Below the pieces are notes generated by a model that made no database searches, was not told the origin of the DNA, and saw only the letters and a program-made list of their open reading frames with translations. Of a DNA stretch of 64,000 nt, positions 1-8,910 are shown piece by piece. Position 1 is the stretch's first letter. Every line of letters begins with the position of its first letter. A program made the position numbers and the translations under genes. Origin of the DNA: Rossellomorea sp. y25 (lineage in GTDB: Bacteria; Bacillota; Bacilli; Bacillales; Bacillaceae_B); assembly GCF_038049935.1 (NCBI RefSeq), contig NZ_CP145886.1, forward strand, positions 1,620,501-1,684,500, read 5' to 3'.

Positions 1-1016
<1,016 letters not shown>

Positions 1017-1029
1017 TCATTCCATTTAA

Positions 1030-1058
1030 AGAGTATTCTAAACCAACAATGTTGTCAA
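1030..1058 (-). promoter_or_regulatory. candidate promoter of the leftward amylase gene
   Basis: On the minus strand TTGACA (1058-1053) is followed after 17 bp by TACTCT (1035-1030), a perfect -35 with a poor -10. It lies 32 bp upstream of the amylase start codon. A cre/LacI-like motif, AAAGCGTTTTCTTTC (1079-1093 on the plus strand), sits just upstream of it. Seen directly; use as a promoter is inferred. Confidence 0.4.
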
Positions 1059-1128
1059 TAATAGGTCTATAATCTAGTAAAGCGTTTTCTTTCCTCTCGG
1101 GCTAACATAAAAAATTTTCAAAAAAGTA

Positions 1129-1156
1129 TTGTCAAAGTAGATTTAGTTTGTATAAT
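1129..1156 (+). promoter_or_regulatory. sigma-A promoter of the maltodextrin operon
   Basis: TTGTCA (1129-1134), a 16-bp spacer and a perfect TATAAT (1151-1156). Transcription would start near 1163, placing the operator-like sites at 1169 and 1224 at or just after the start. Confidence 0.75.
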
Positions 1157-1168
1157 AAGAAGTAGGTT

Positions 1169-1242
1169 GTGCAATCGTTTTCACAAAGAATGTAAGCGAT
1201 ATCTTTAGAGATTAAGTCATAGTATGTGCAAGCGTTTGTTCA
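1169..1242 (+). promoter_or_regulatory. two cre / LacI-family operator-like sites
   Basis: GTGCAATCGTTTTCA (1169-1183) matches the CcpA consensus WTGNAANCGNWNNCW at all but the first base. TGTGCAAGCGTTTGTTCA (1225-1242) is a second CG-centred site of the same type. Both lie downstream of the TATAAT box, where a bound repressor would block transcription. They could serve CcpA, the LacI-type regulator encoded at 6576, or both; the sequence does not separate these. Confidence 0.6.
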
Positions 1243-1290
1243 GTCTAATGGAAAGCTCAATATTTTTTACCATACTTAGGAGGGGTCGAG

Positions 1291-2571
1291 ATGAAGAAAG
1301 CGTTATCATTATTGATGGTAATCATGCTTGTACTAGGGGCGTTGGCTGCTTGTGGTCCTAATCGTGAAGAAGGGTCAGGAAACAACGACAGCGGAGAGAA
1401 AAAAGCTGACGATGCAAACAAACCTGAAAAACTGGTTGTCTGGGAAGATCAAGAGAAAACTGGATGGCTGGATGAAGTAGGTGCTAAGTTCGAAGAAGAA
1501 ACTGGCATCAAAGTTGAAGTGAAAGAAGTCGAAATGGCTACTAAGATGAAAGAACAATTACGTTTAGACGGTCCTGCTGGAACTGGTCCAGACGTTTTAA
1601 CATTACCACATGACCAAATCGGTGAGCTTGCTCTTGCCGGTCATATCGCTGCTTTAGAAGTTGAAGGAGACGTTGAAGAGCGTTTCACTGAGTCTTCCAT
1701 GACAGCGGAGAGCTATGATGGAAAACTTTATGGTCTTCCAAAGTCTTCTGAAACTCCAGTATTCGTTTATAACAAAGAATTAATGGAAGAAGCTCCAAAA
1801 ACAATGGATGAAGTATACACGTTCTCTAAAGACTTCACTAAAGAAGGAAACTACGGTTTCTTAGCTCTTTGGGATAACTTCTATTTCGCTCATGCACCGA
1901 TCGGTGGATTCGGCGGATATGTATTTGCTGAAAAGGATGGAGCATTAGATGCGAAAGATCTTGGTTTAAACAATGAAGGTGCTGTAGAAGGTACTGAATA
2001 TATTCAAAAATGGTACTCAGAAGGGTTATTCCCTAAAGGTATCGTTGGTGAAAATGGTGGATCTGCAATGGACGGTCTGTTTGGCGAAGGGAAAGTTGCT
2101 TCTGTCATGAATGGTCCATGGTCTTTCCAAGGTTATAAAGATGCAGGAATCGATATCGGTATTTCAGCTATGCCTAAGCTTCCAAACGGAGAGCCAATGA
2201 AAACGTTCATGGGTGTTAAAGGCTGGCACGTATCAGGATACTCTGAAAATAAAGAGTGGGCTCAAAAATTCATCGAATTCATCACTCAAGATGAGTATGC
2301 AAAATTACGTTTTGAACAAACTCAAGAAGTTCCAACAAACCAAGGGTTGATCGACGACCCTGCGATTGCAGAAAATCCAGGAGCTAAAGCAGTTGCTGAG
2401 CAATCTCAATATGCGGTTCCAATGCCAAACATCCCTGAAATGGGAGAAGTTTGGGGACCAATGGCTGACTCACTTCAAACCGTTGTGACAGGCAAACAAG
2501 AACCTAAAGCGGCTCTTGATGCAGCTGTAAAGCAAATTCAAGAAAACATAGATGCAAATCATTCAAACTAA
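1291..2571 (+). CDS. maltodextrin ABC transporter substrate-binding lipoprotein
   Basis: 426 residues. The N-terminal signal ends in LGALAAC, a lipobox with Cys21 as the lipidated residue, so the protein is anchored on the outer face of the membrane. The body is a family 1 (MalE-like) solute-binding protein, with typical segments GLPKSSETPVFVYNK and MNGPWSFQGYKDAGI. It starts behind TAGGAGGGG and heads the operon with the two permeases. Sugar specificity (maltose/maltodextrin) is inferred from MalFG-type permeases and two amylases next to it. No ATPase subunit is encoded here, so a shared MsmX-type ATPase elsewhere is expected. Equivalent to B. subtilis mdxE by position. Confidence 0.9.
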   Translation: MKKALSLLMVIMLVLGALAACGPNREEGSGNNDSGEKKADDANKPEKLVVWEDQEKTGWLDEVGAKFEEETGIKVEVKEVEMATKMKEQLRLDGPAGTGPDVLTLPHDQIGELALAGHIAALEVEGDVEERFTESSMTAESYDGKLYGLPKSSETPVFVYNKELMEEAPKTMDEVYTFSKDFTKEGNYGFLALWDNFYFAHAPIGGFGGYVFAEKDGALDAKDLGLNNEGAVEGTEYIQKWYSEGLFPKGIVGENGGSAMDGLFGEGKVASVMNGPWSFQGYKDAGIDIGISAMPKLPNGEPMKTFMGVKGWHVSGYSENKEWAQKFIEFITQDEYAKLRFEQTQEVPTNQGLIDDPAIAENPGAKAVAEQSQYAVPMPNIPEMGEVWGPMADSLQTVVTGKQEPKAALDAAVKQIQENIDANHSN

Positions 2572-2580
2572 TGAATAAAT

Positions 2581-2682
2581 ATAGCGGTACCTTCTCAACC
2601 TGAGAGGTACTGCTATCCTTTTAAAGACCTATTCAAGGGCTTTTTAAGGAAATAACCACTTCTTTTCTTAAAAAGCTCTTGA
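2581..2682 (+). terminator. two tandem stem-loops between binding protein and permease
   Basis: An almost perfect 16-bp stem spans 2581-2616 (AGCGGTACC against GGTACTGCT) and is followed by only a short T run. A second long stem pairs 2633-2651 with 2664-2682 (AAGGGCTTTTTAAGG). Stem-loops here usually protect the binding-protein message and reduce transcription into the permease genes; that role is inferred. Confidence 0.6.
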
Positions 2683-2721
2683 AGCTTATCAAAATTGTGA
2701 ACGTAGAAAGGGGAATATAGG

Positions 2722-4008
2722 ATGGAGCAAAAATCCTATCAAACAAAACATAGAAAAACAGCACTGGCCCTTTCCCTAATCCCTGGATTAGGTCAGATGT
2801 ATCATAGACAGTTTCTAAAAGGCGGATTCTTCCTGATCATGACAGCCGCTTTTATCTTTGTCTTTAGAGATTTGATCGGCTACGGATTATGGGGGATTAC
2901 AACGCTTGGGACAGACATCTCATACGGAGATCATTCCATTTTCTTAATGGTATACGGCATCCTTGCAATCATCGTATTAATCTTCGGAATCGGATTCTAC
3001 TTATTTAATCTTCGGGACGCATATAAAAACGGAGAAAAGAGAGACAGAGGAGAGAAGCTAAGTACGATTCGGGAACAGTACAGAAATTTAGTGGACAATG
3101 GCTTTCCATATCTCATTATGTCTCCTGGATTTTTATTACTCGTATTCGTAGTCATCTTCCCGATCATCTTTGTTATCTTACTGGCGTTTACAAACTATGA
3201 TTTGTATCACTCACCACCGGCTAAATTAGTCGACTGGGTAGGAATTCAAAACTTTGTTGATATTTTCAAGATTGATATTTGGAGAGAAACATTCATTACC
3301 GTATTAGCTTGGACACTTGTTTGGACATTTGGTGCCACAACGCTTCAAGTTGCCTTGGGTGTATTCCTTGCCATCCTGGTCAATCAAAAGGATTTAAAAG
3401 GAAAAGCAATCATTCGTACCGTGTTCATCTTACCTTGGGCCATCCCGGCTTTCGTTTCCATACTGGTCTTCGCTGGTATGTTCAATGAATCTTTCGGAAC
3501 GATTAACCGAGACATCTTAGGATTCTTTGGCATTGAAGGTTTACCATGGATGACTGAACCGATGTATACACGAATTGCCCTGATTGGTATTCAAGCCTGG
3601 TTAGGCTTCCCATTCATCTTTGCAATGACAACGGGAGTTCTTCAATCGATTCCTGATGAGCTTTATGAAGCAGCAACGGTTGACGGGGCATCAGCCTTCC
3701 AGAAGTTCAAGAACATAACTCTGCCGCTTGTGCTTTTTGCAACAGCACCAATCATCATTACGCAATACACATTTAACTTTAATAACTTTAACGTTATTTA
3801 CTTATTCAATGGCGGAGGACCTGCCCTGACAGGACAAAATGCAGGTGGAACTGACATTCTGATTTCCTGGATCTACAGTTTGACTATGACATCCGCGCAG
3901 TATTCGAAAGCCGCTGCCATCACATTATTATTATCCATCATCGTTATTACAGTAGCGATCTGGCAGTTCAAGAGAACGAAATCATTCCAAGAAGAGGATA
4001 TGATGTAA
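2722..4008 (+). CDS. maltodextrin ABC transporter permease, MalF type
   Basis: 428 residues. An N-terminal hydrophobic extension (about 1-115) opens with LSLIPGLGQMYHRQFLKGG. It is followed by the six-segment permease core. The ABC-permease EAA loop reads EAATVDGASAFQKFKNITLPL near residue 315. Starts behind AAAGGGG and is followed after 1 bp by the partner permease at 4010. The extended N-terminus is typical of Bacillus MdxF-type permeases. Forms the membrane channel with the next gene product. Confidence 0.9.
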   Translation: MEQKSYQTKHRKTALALSLIPGLGQMYHRQFLKGGFFLIMTAAFIFVFRDLIGYGLWGITTLGTDISYGDHSIFLMVYGILAIIVLIFGIGFYLFNLRDAYKNGEKRDRGEKLSTIREQYRNLVDNGFPYLIMSPGFLLLVFVVIFPIIFVILLAFTNYDLYHSPPAKLVDWVGIQNFVDIFKIDIWRETFITVLAWTLVWTFGATTLQVALGVFLAILVNQKDLKGKAIIRTVFILPWAIPAFVSILVFAGMFNESFGTINRDILGFFGIEGLPWMTEPMYTRIALIGIQAWLGFPFIFAMTTGVLQSIPDELYEAATVDGASAFQKFKNITLPLVLFATAPIIITQYTFNFNNFNVIYLFNGGGPALTGQNAGGTDILISWIYSLTMTSAQYSKAAAITLLLSIIVITVAIWQFKRTKSFQEEDMM

Positions 4009-4009
4009 T

Positions 4010-4852
4010 ATGAATATGAAAAGACAGAAACTCATACGCTTAACATTTTCGTACCTGGCCATCGGAATAATGTTTGCCATCATTCTATACCCGGTTGCAT
4101 GGATCATCGGTTCTTCCTTTAACCCAGGTCAAAGTTTATCCGGTTCATCCATTATTCCTAAGAATGCAACACTGGCACATTATAAGGAACTATTCGATCT
4201 GGAGCAAAGTAATTATATGCTTTGGTACTGGAACTCATTAAAAGTAAGTTTATCAACAATGGCACTTACTGTTTTACTGGTAAGTTTAACGGCTTACTCA
4301 TTCTCACGTTACCGTTTCGCCGGACGTAAGAATGGATTAATGACATTCCTTATCCTACAAATGATTCCTAACTTTGCTGCATTGATTGCGATTTTCGTTT
4401 TAGCACTATTAACAGATCTATTGGATACTCATATTGGATTGATTCTTGTATACGTTGGTGGACAGATCCCAATGAATACATGGTTAATGAAAGGGTATCT
4501 GGATACGATTCCGAAAGAGCTTGATGAGTCAGCGAAAATGGACGGAGCGGGACATTTGCGTATCTTCTTCCAAATCGTCATGCCCCTTGCGAAACCGATC
4601 ATTGCGGTAGTTGCACTGTTTTCATTCATTGCACCATTCGCGGACTTTATCATTGCAAGTATCTTGTTGCGTTCAGAAACAATGTATACATTACCGGTTG
4701 CCCTTTATGATATGGTAGCAAAACAATTTGGAGCAGAATTTACAACATTCGCTGCTGGATCTGTTTTAATTGCCGTACCAATTGCTCTATTATTCCTGTT
4801 CTTCCAGAAATACTTCGTTTCAGGATTGACGGCAGGGGGTACAAAAGGATAA
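4010..4852 (+). CDS. maltodextrin ABC transporter permease, MalG type
   Basis: 280 residues with six predicted membrane segments and a C-terminal half containing the EAA-type loop DESAKMDGAGHLRIFFQIV, the contact site for the ATPase. Near-contiguous with the MalF-type gene (1 bp gap), so translation is probably coupled. Length fits MdxG/MalG proteins (about 280). Specificity for maltodextrins is inferred from the surrounding genes. Confidence 0.9.
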   Translation: MNMKRQKLIRLTFSYLAIGIMFAIILYPVAWIIGSSFNPGQSLSGSSIIPKNATLAHYKELFDLEQSNYMLWYWNSLKVSLSTMALTVLLVSLTAYSFSRYRFAGRKNGLMTFLILQMIPNFAALIAIFVLALLTDLLDTHIGLILVYVGGQIPMNTWLMKGYLDTIPKELDESAKMDGAGHLRIFFQIVMPLAKPIIAVVALFSFIAPFADFIIASILLRSETMYTLPVALYDMVAKQFGAEFTTFAAGSVLIAVPIALLFLFFQKYFVSGLTAGGTKG

Positions 4853-4890
4853 TCTTATAGGCGTTACTAACAGTTTTAGGAGGAGCGGAG

Positions 4891-6429
4891 ATGAAAAGAA
4901 GAGTATTATCTCTCATTTTAGTCCCGTTTCTTCTTTTTTACGCCCTTCCGGTAGGTGCAGTTGAAAAAGAAGAACGAAGATGGCAGGATGAGACCATTTA
5001 TTTTCTAATGGTCGATCGCTTTAATAACGGGGATACGAGCAATGATGTACAAGTGGATACGAAGGACCCTAAAGCCTATCAGGGCGGGGATTTTCAAGGT
5101 GTGATCGATAAGCTGGATTATATTAAGGATATGGGATTCACCGCCATATGGCTGACTCCGGTCTTTGATAATCAACCGCTGGGTTATCATGGGTATTGGA
5201 TTACAGATTTCTATAAGACAGAAGAACATTTCGGATCAATGGAAACGTTCAAAAAGCTGGTGGATGAAGCCCATAAGCGCGATATGAAAGTGATGTTGGA
5301 CTTTGTTGTAAACCATGTCGGAGCCGAACACCCTTGGGTGAATGACCCTGAGAAAGCGGACTGGTTTCACGAAAATCAGCCGATGAACTTTGATAATGAA
5401 GAAAGCGTTCAAAATGCGTGGTTATATGATCTTCCCGATTTAAATACAGAAAATCCCGAAGTGAAAAACTACTTATTTGACGCCGCGAAATGGTGGATCG
5501 AAGAAACGGATATTGACGGCTATCGATTGGATACTGTTCGTCACGTACCCAAGGAATTCTGGACTGAATTCAGCGATGAGGTTAAGTCAGTCAAGGAAGA
5601 TTTCTATCTTCTTGGTGAAGTGTTCGATCGTGATCCCCAGAAGATAGCGAAATACAATGATGTAGGCATTGATGGATTCGTTAACTTTCCTCAAGCAGAA
5701 GAAATGCGTTCTGTATTCCAAAAACCGGATACTTCGATGGATCGCTTATTTAACTTTTGGAAATACAACGAAACGTACTATGACGATCCCTATTTAATGG
5801 GAACTTTTATCGATAACCATGATATGGAACGTTTTACGAGACTGCTCGTTCAAGAGAAGATCTTCCCGGGTACCAGATGGAAGCTCGCTCTAACGTATAT
5901 GTACACAACTCCCGGAGTTCCAATCGTTTATTATGGTTCGGAAATCGCTGTCGATGGTGGAAATGACCCGGATAATCGCCGCTTTATGAATTTCAGGGCA
6001 GATGAAGAATTAATCGATTATATCACTCAATTAGGAAAGATCCGTCAAGATTATCCTGCCCTGACCAGAGGGACCATTGACCCCATCTATGAAAAAGACG
6101 GGATGGGAATATTTAAGCGTGCTTACGGTGACCAAACACTCATAATCGCGATTAACAACACTAGTGAATCTAAAAAAGTTCAATTGAGTGAAGAAGAATT
6201 AGCGGAAAATAGTGAGCTGAAAGGGTTACTAACCGCAGACCTGGTTCGTAGTGATAAAGATGGAAATTATACAGTCGTACTTGATCGTGAAGAAGCAGAG
6301 GTTTATTCCCTTAAACAGAAGAGTGGATTGAACTATCCTTATCTATTAGCACTCGGCACGGTGTATGTCCTTTTCTTACTCTTTATTTATCTTGTATGGA
6401 AGCGTGGAAGAAAGAAAAAGCAGTCATAA
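4891..6429 (+). CDS. secreted, membrane-anchored GH13 alpha-amylase
   Basis: 512 residues. A signal peptide (1-23, ending PVGA) leads into a GH13 barrel. Expected catalytic residues are Asp214 in DGYRLDT, Glu243 in LLGEVFD and Asp308 in FIDNHD. The C-terminus is a hydrophobic helix (about 484-505) followed by KRGRKKKQS, a positively charged stop-transfer tail. The enzyme should therefore sit on the outer face of the membrane and cut starch fragments beside the transporter. It follows the permease gene by 38 bp behind AGGAGG and is probably co-transcribed. Exact product range (alpha-amylase or glucosidase-like) cannot be set from sequence. Confidence 0.9.
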   Translation: MKRRVLSLILVPFLLFYALPVGAVEKEERRWQDETIYFLMVDRFNNGDTSNDVQVDTKDPKAYQGGDFQGVIDKLDYIKDMGFTAIWLTPVFDNQPLGYHGYWITDFYKTEEHFGSMETFKKLVDEAHKRDMKVMLDFVVNHVGAEHPWVNDPEKADWFHENQPMNFDNEESVQNAWLYDLPDLNTENPEVKNYLFDAAKWWIEETDIDGYRLDTVRHVPKEFWTEFSDEVKSVKEDFYLLGEVFDRDPQKIAKYNDVGIDGFVNFPQAEEMRSVFQKPDTSMDRLFNFWKYNETYYDDPYLMGTFIDNHDMERFTRLLVQEKIFPGTRWKLALTYMYTTPGVPIVYYGSEIAVDGGNDPDNRRFMNFRADEELIDYITQLGKIRQDYPALTRGTIDPIYEKDGMGIFKRAYGDQTLIIAINNTSESKKVQLSEEELAENSELKGLLTADLVRSDKDGNYTVVLDREEAEVYSLKQKSGLNYPYLLALGTVYVLFLLFIYLVWKRGRKKKQS

Positions 6430-6437
6430 TTTCATCG

Positions 6438-6465
6438 AGGGCTCTTTCTATGAGCCCTGTTTTTT
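6438..6465 (+). terminator. rho-independent terminator of the maltodextrin operon
   Basis: Stem AGGGCTC (6438-6444) / GAGCCCT (6452-6458) followed by GTTTTTTC. It separates the amylase gene from the regulator gene. Confidence 0.8.
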
Positions 6466-6486
6466 CACATTTTTAAGAATAATAAA

Positions 6487-6501
6487 ATGGAAGCGTTTTA
6501 A
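6487..6501 (+). promoter_or_regulatory. cre / LacI operator-like site upstream of the regulator gene
   Basis: ATGGAAGCGTTTTAA fits the cre consensus at 14 of 15 positions. A TAGAAT box at 6515-6520 lies just downstream, so the site would overlap the -35 region of the regulator's own promoter. This suggests autoregulation or catabolite control. Confidence 0.5.
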
Positions 6502-6575
6502 TTCTCTAATAAAATAGAATAAAGCAGCCCTCGACACGTAAGAGGGTAAGCTTTTTAAAGAGGGGGGTGGAATGA

Positions 6576-7607
6576 ATGGCGGTCACCATAAAGGATGTTG
6601 CAAAGCTTGCAAACGTAGCTCCATCTACGGTTTCACGTGTTATTGCAAATAATCCAAGAATCAGCGAGAAAACAAAGCAAAAAGTAAGAGAAGCGATGGA
6701 GCAATTAGGATATCATCCTAACTTCATTGCAAGGAGCTTGGCGAATCAATCAACTCAAGTATTGGGTCTTGTATTACCGGGTTCAGCTAGTACTTTTTCA
6801 CAAAACCCATTCTTTCCAACAGTTTTACGAGGACTAAGTGAAGGGGCACAGGAAAAACAATACGCACTTCAAATGTCCACAGGTCAATCTGAAGAAGAAA
6901 TTTACGAAGGTGTCGTCCAAATGGTTCAAGGGGGAAGAGTAGACGGTATCATCCTTCTATACTCGAAAGTTGAAGATAAGGTGATGAACTACTTAAAGGA
7001 TCGCGACTTTCCCTTTGTTGTTGTAGGTAAGCCTTACAAGTATTGTGAAGAAATCACCCATGTAGACAATGATAATTACAGAGCAACGAAGGAAGTGACC
7101 GATTATCTCCTGAAGCTGGGTCATGAATGTATCGGGTTTATCGGGGGGGACCTCAATCTTGTTGTAACCGTTGAGCGTCTATTAGGTTATGAGAAGGCTT
7201 TGCGGGATGCTGGAATTGAAATGAAGGACGAGTATATCATTCATGAAGAATTTCTCCGTGAAGGAGGGCGTGAAGCCATTAATGAGCTGATGCAATTAAA
7301 CGATCCTCCAACGGCTCTGGTAGTGGCCGATGACTTAATGGCATTAGGCGTACTGAACACACTGGATGAAATGGGCATCCGTGTGCCTGAAGATATCTCC
7401 ATTGTCAGCTTCAACAATGTACTGCTGGCCGAAATGTCCCGTCCACCGCTTACATCAGTGGATATCAATATATTTAATCTTGGTAACGAAGCGGCTAAAA
7501 GTCTTATTCAAAAGATTGAAAACCCGAAAGAGCCGATCAAGAGAATCATCGTTCCACATCAGCTCGTTACAAGATACTCTTGCAGTGAGCGAAAAGTGAA
7601 ATCATAA
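6576..7607 (+). CDS. LacI-family transcriptional regulator (probable maltodextrin operon regulator)
   Basis: 343 residues. The N-terminal HTH (about 2-22) reads TIKDVAKLANVAPSTVSRV, the canonical LacI helix-turn-helix, followed by the hinge YHPNFIARSLA and a periplasmic-binding-like effector domain. ATG 6576 is used with AGAGGGGGG upstream; an out-of-frame ATG lies at 6572. It directly follows the sugar uptake and amylase operon, with its own cre-like site, so it is likely the local repressor (MalR/MdxR-like role). The effector is presumably maltose or maltodextrin, by inference only. Confidence 0.88.
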   Translation: MAVTIKDVAKLANVAPSTVSRVIANNPRISEKTKQKVREAMEQLGYHPNFIARSLANQSTQVLGLVLPGSASTFSQNPFFPTVLRGLSEGAQEKQYALQMSTGQSEEEIYEGVVQMVQGGRVDGIILLYSKVEDKVMNYLKDRDFPFVVVGKPYKYCEEITHVDNDNYRATKEVTDYLLKLGHECIGFIGGDLNLVVTVERLLGYEKALRDAGIEMKDEYIIHEEFLREGGREAINELMQLNDPPTALVVADDLMALGVLNTLDEMGIRVPEDISIVSFNNVLLAEMSRPPLTSVDINIFNLGNEAAKSLIQKIENPKEPIKRIIVPHQLVTRYSCSERKVKS

Positions 7608-7610
7608 TAA

Positions 7611-7669
7611 AAAGCGACTGAAACGTTGGAATCTCCACTTAATGGGGAATCATATGTTTCAGTCGCTTT
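7611..7669. terminator. bidirectional terminator between regulator and SDR genes
   Basis: Perfect 14-bp stem AAAGCGACTGAAAC (7611-7624) / GTTTCAGTCGCTTT (7656-7669) with a 31-nt loop, between convergent genes. Confidence 0.75.
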
Positions 7670-7673
7670 CATT

Positions 7674-8543
7674 TTATCCGTTAATAACCGTCCCGCCATT
7701 AATATGAATCATCTGTCCTGATACGTAACTTGAATCTTCGCTTGCTAAGTATACGTATGCAGGTCCTAATTCATAAGGCTGTCCAGCACGTCCGAGTGGA
7801 GTATTCGCTCCAAATTGGGATACCTTTTGAGAGCTGAAGGTGGACGGAATCAGCGGAGTCCAAATCGGGCCAGGTGCCACGCCGTTTACCCTGATTCCAT
7901 CAGATGCAATGTTTTCTGCAAGGGATCTCGTGAAACTTACAATGGCACCCTTTGTAGAAGAGTAATCAATCAAATCCTTATTCCCTTTATAAGCTGTGAT
8001 GGAAGCCGTGTTAATGATGGAAGCCCCCTTTTTTAGATGAGGCAATGCTGCTCTTGTTAAGTAGAACATAGAGAACACATTCGTTTTAAAGGTACGCTCC
8101 AACTGCTCGTCACTTATATCCGTCAGTCCTTGTTGAGGATGCTGTTCAGCGGCATTATTCACAAGGATATCAAGCTTCCCGAACTCTGAAATCGTTTTGT
8201 TCACGATGTCTTTACAAAATGTCGAGCTTCCGATATCACCTGACAGCAGGATACATCTTACGCCTTCAGCTTCCACTAATTCCTTTGTTTTATTCGCATC
8301 TTCATGTTCATCTAAATACGAAATGGCAACATGGGCGCCTTCCCTGGCAAAATACCAGGCGACCGATCGTCCGATCCCGCTGTCTCCTCCGGTAATGAGA
8401 GCGACCTTCCCGTCTAACTTCCCACTGCCTTTATAATTTTGATCCGTATGAATCGGTTGGGGGTTCATCTCATCCACAGTACCCGGCTGATGATCCTGAT
8501 GCTGTGGGGGAAACGTTTGCTTCTGGTTTTGTTGTTGTGACAA
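7674..8543 (-). CDS. SDR-family oxidoreductase, general-stress type (YdaD/YhdF-like)
   Basis: 289 residues from a TTG start at 8543, chosen because AAAGGAG lies 8 bp upstream; a GTG at 8552 is too close to it. A Gln/Pro-rich N-terminal arm of ~35 residues precedes the Rossmann fold. The NAD(P) motif TGGDSGIG is near 51-58, and Ser ~181, Tyr194 and Lys198 (YSSTK) form the catalytic set. This matches the long SDR group of B. subtilis YdaD, YhxC and YhdF. The upstream sigma-B-like promoter fits a general stress gene. Substrate unknown. Confidence 0.88.
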   Translation of the reverse strand: MSQQQNQKQTFPPQHQDHQPGTVDEMNPQPIHTDQNYKGSGKLDGKVALITGGDSGIGRSVAWYFAREGAHVAISYLDEHEDANKTKELVEAEGVRCILLSGDIGSSTFCKDIVNKTISEFGKLDILVNNAAEQHPQQGLTDISDEQLERTFKTNVFSMFYLTRAALPHLKKGASIINTASITAYKGNKDLIDYSSTKGAIVSFTRSLAENIASDGIRVNGVAPGPIWTPLIPSTFSSQKVSQFGANTPLGRAGQPYELGPAYVYLASEDSSYVSGQMIHINGGTVING

Positions 8544-8586
8544 TGAAAACACTCCTTTGATGATTTGGGTTATCTTAGGATAGTGT

Positions 8587-8611
8587 TTACCCGGAAAAAA
8601 TAATTATTAAC
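8587..8611 (-). promoter_or_regulatory. sigma-B-like promoter of the SDR gene
   Basis: On the minus strand GTTAAT (8611-8606), a 13-bp spacer and GGGTAA (8592-8587), against the sigma-B consensus GTTTAA-N12-15-GGGTAT. The -10 is strong and the -35 matches four of six. Confidence 0.5.
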
Positions 8612-8721
8612 ATGTTTCTTTTGGGAGGTTAATCAAATTTATCGGTCGATTTGACGTGTGCTGCAGTTATGTGGATTTGGGACGAAGGCATTTGATATGT
8701 GATTGAGCCGTGATTGAAGGA

Positions 8722-8868
8722 AATTCAGTCAATTTTTAGGGGAATCCGGCCGCTTTCCCGGAAAATCCAGCCGTTTTTGAAGAGAATCCGGCCGAAATCG
8801 GAAAAAATCCGGCCATTTCCACAAAAAATCCAGCCGTTTAACAGAAATATCCATCATAAAAGTGCATA
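8722..8868. repeat. degenerate tandem repeat with exact 21-bp period (7 units)
   Basis: Cores of the form AATCCRGCCG start at 8743, 8764, 8785, 8806 and 8827, exactly 21 bp apart. Weaker flanking units are at 8722 (AATTCAGTCA) and 8848 (TATCCATCAT). Between the cores lie A/T-rich linkers. Because 21 is a multiple of three, an open frame here encodes a 7-residue periodic, Lys/Arg/Pro-rich peptide, but no ribosome-binding site or family supports it as a gene. It lies in an otherwise empty gap between two leftward genes. Confidence 0.8.
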
Positions 8869-8875
8869 CTCATAC

Positions 8876-8903
8876 AAAAAACAGGCCCTCCAAGAGAAGC
8901 CTG
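8876..8903 (-). terminator. terminator of the CoA-disulfide reductase gene
   Basis: Minus-strand stem CAGGC(TT)/(GG)GCCTG with a T6 run at 8881-8876, just past the stop codon at 8911. Confidence 0.6.
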
Positions 8904-8910
8904 CCTACAA

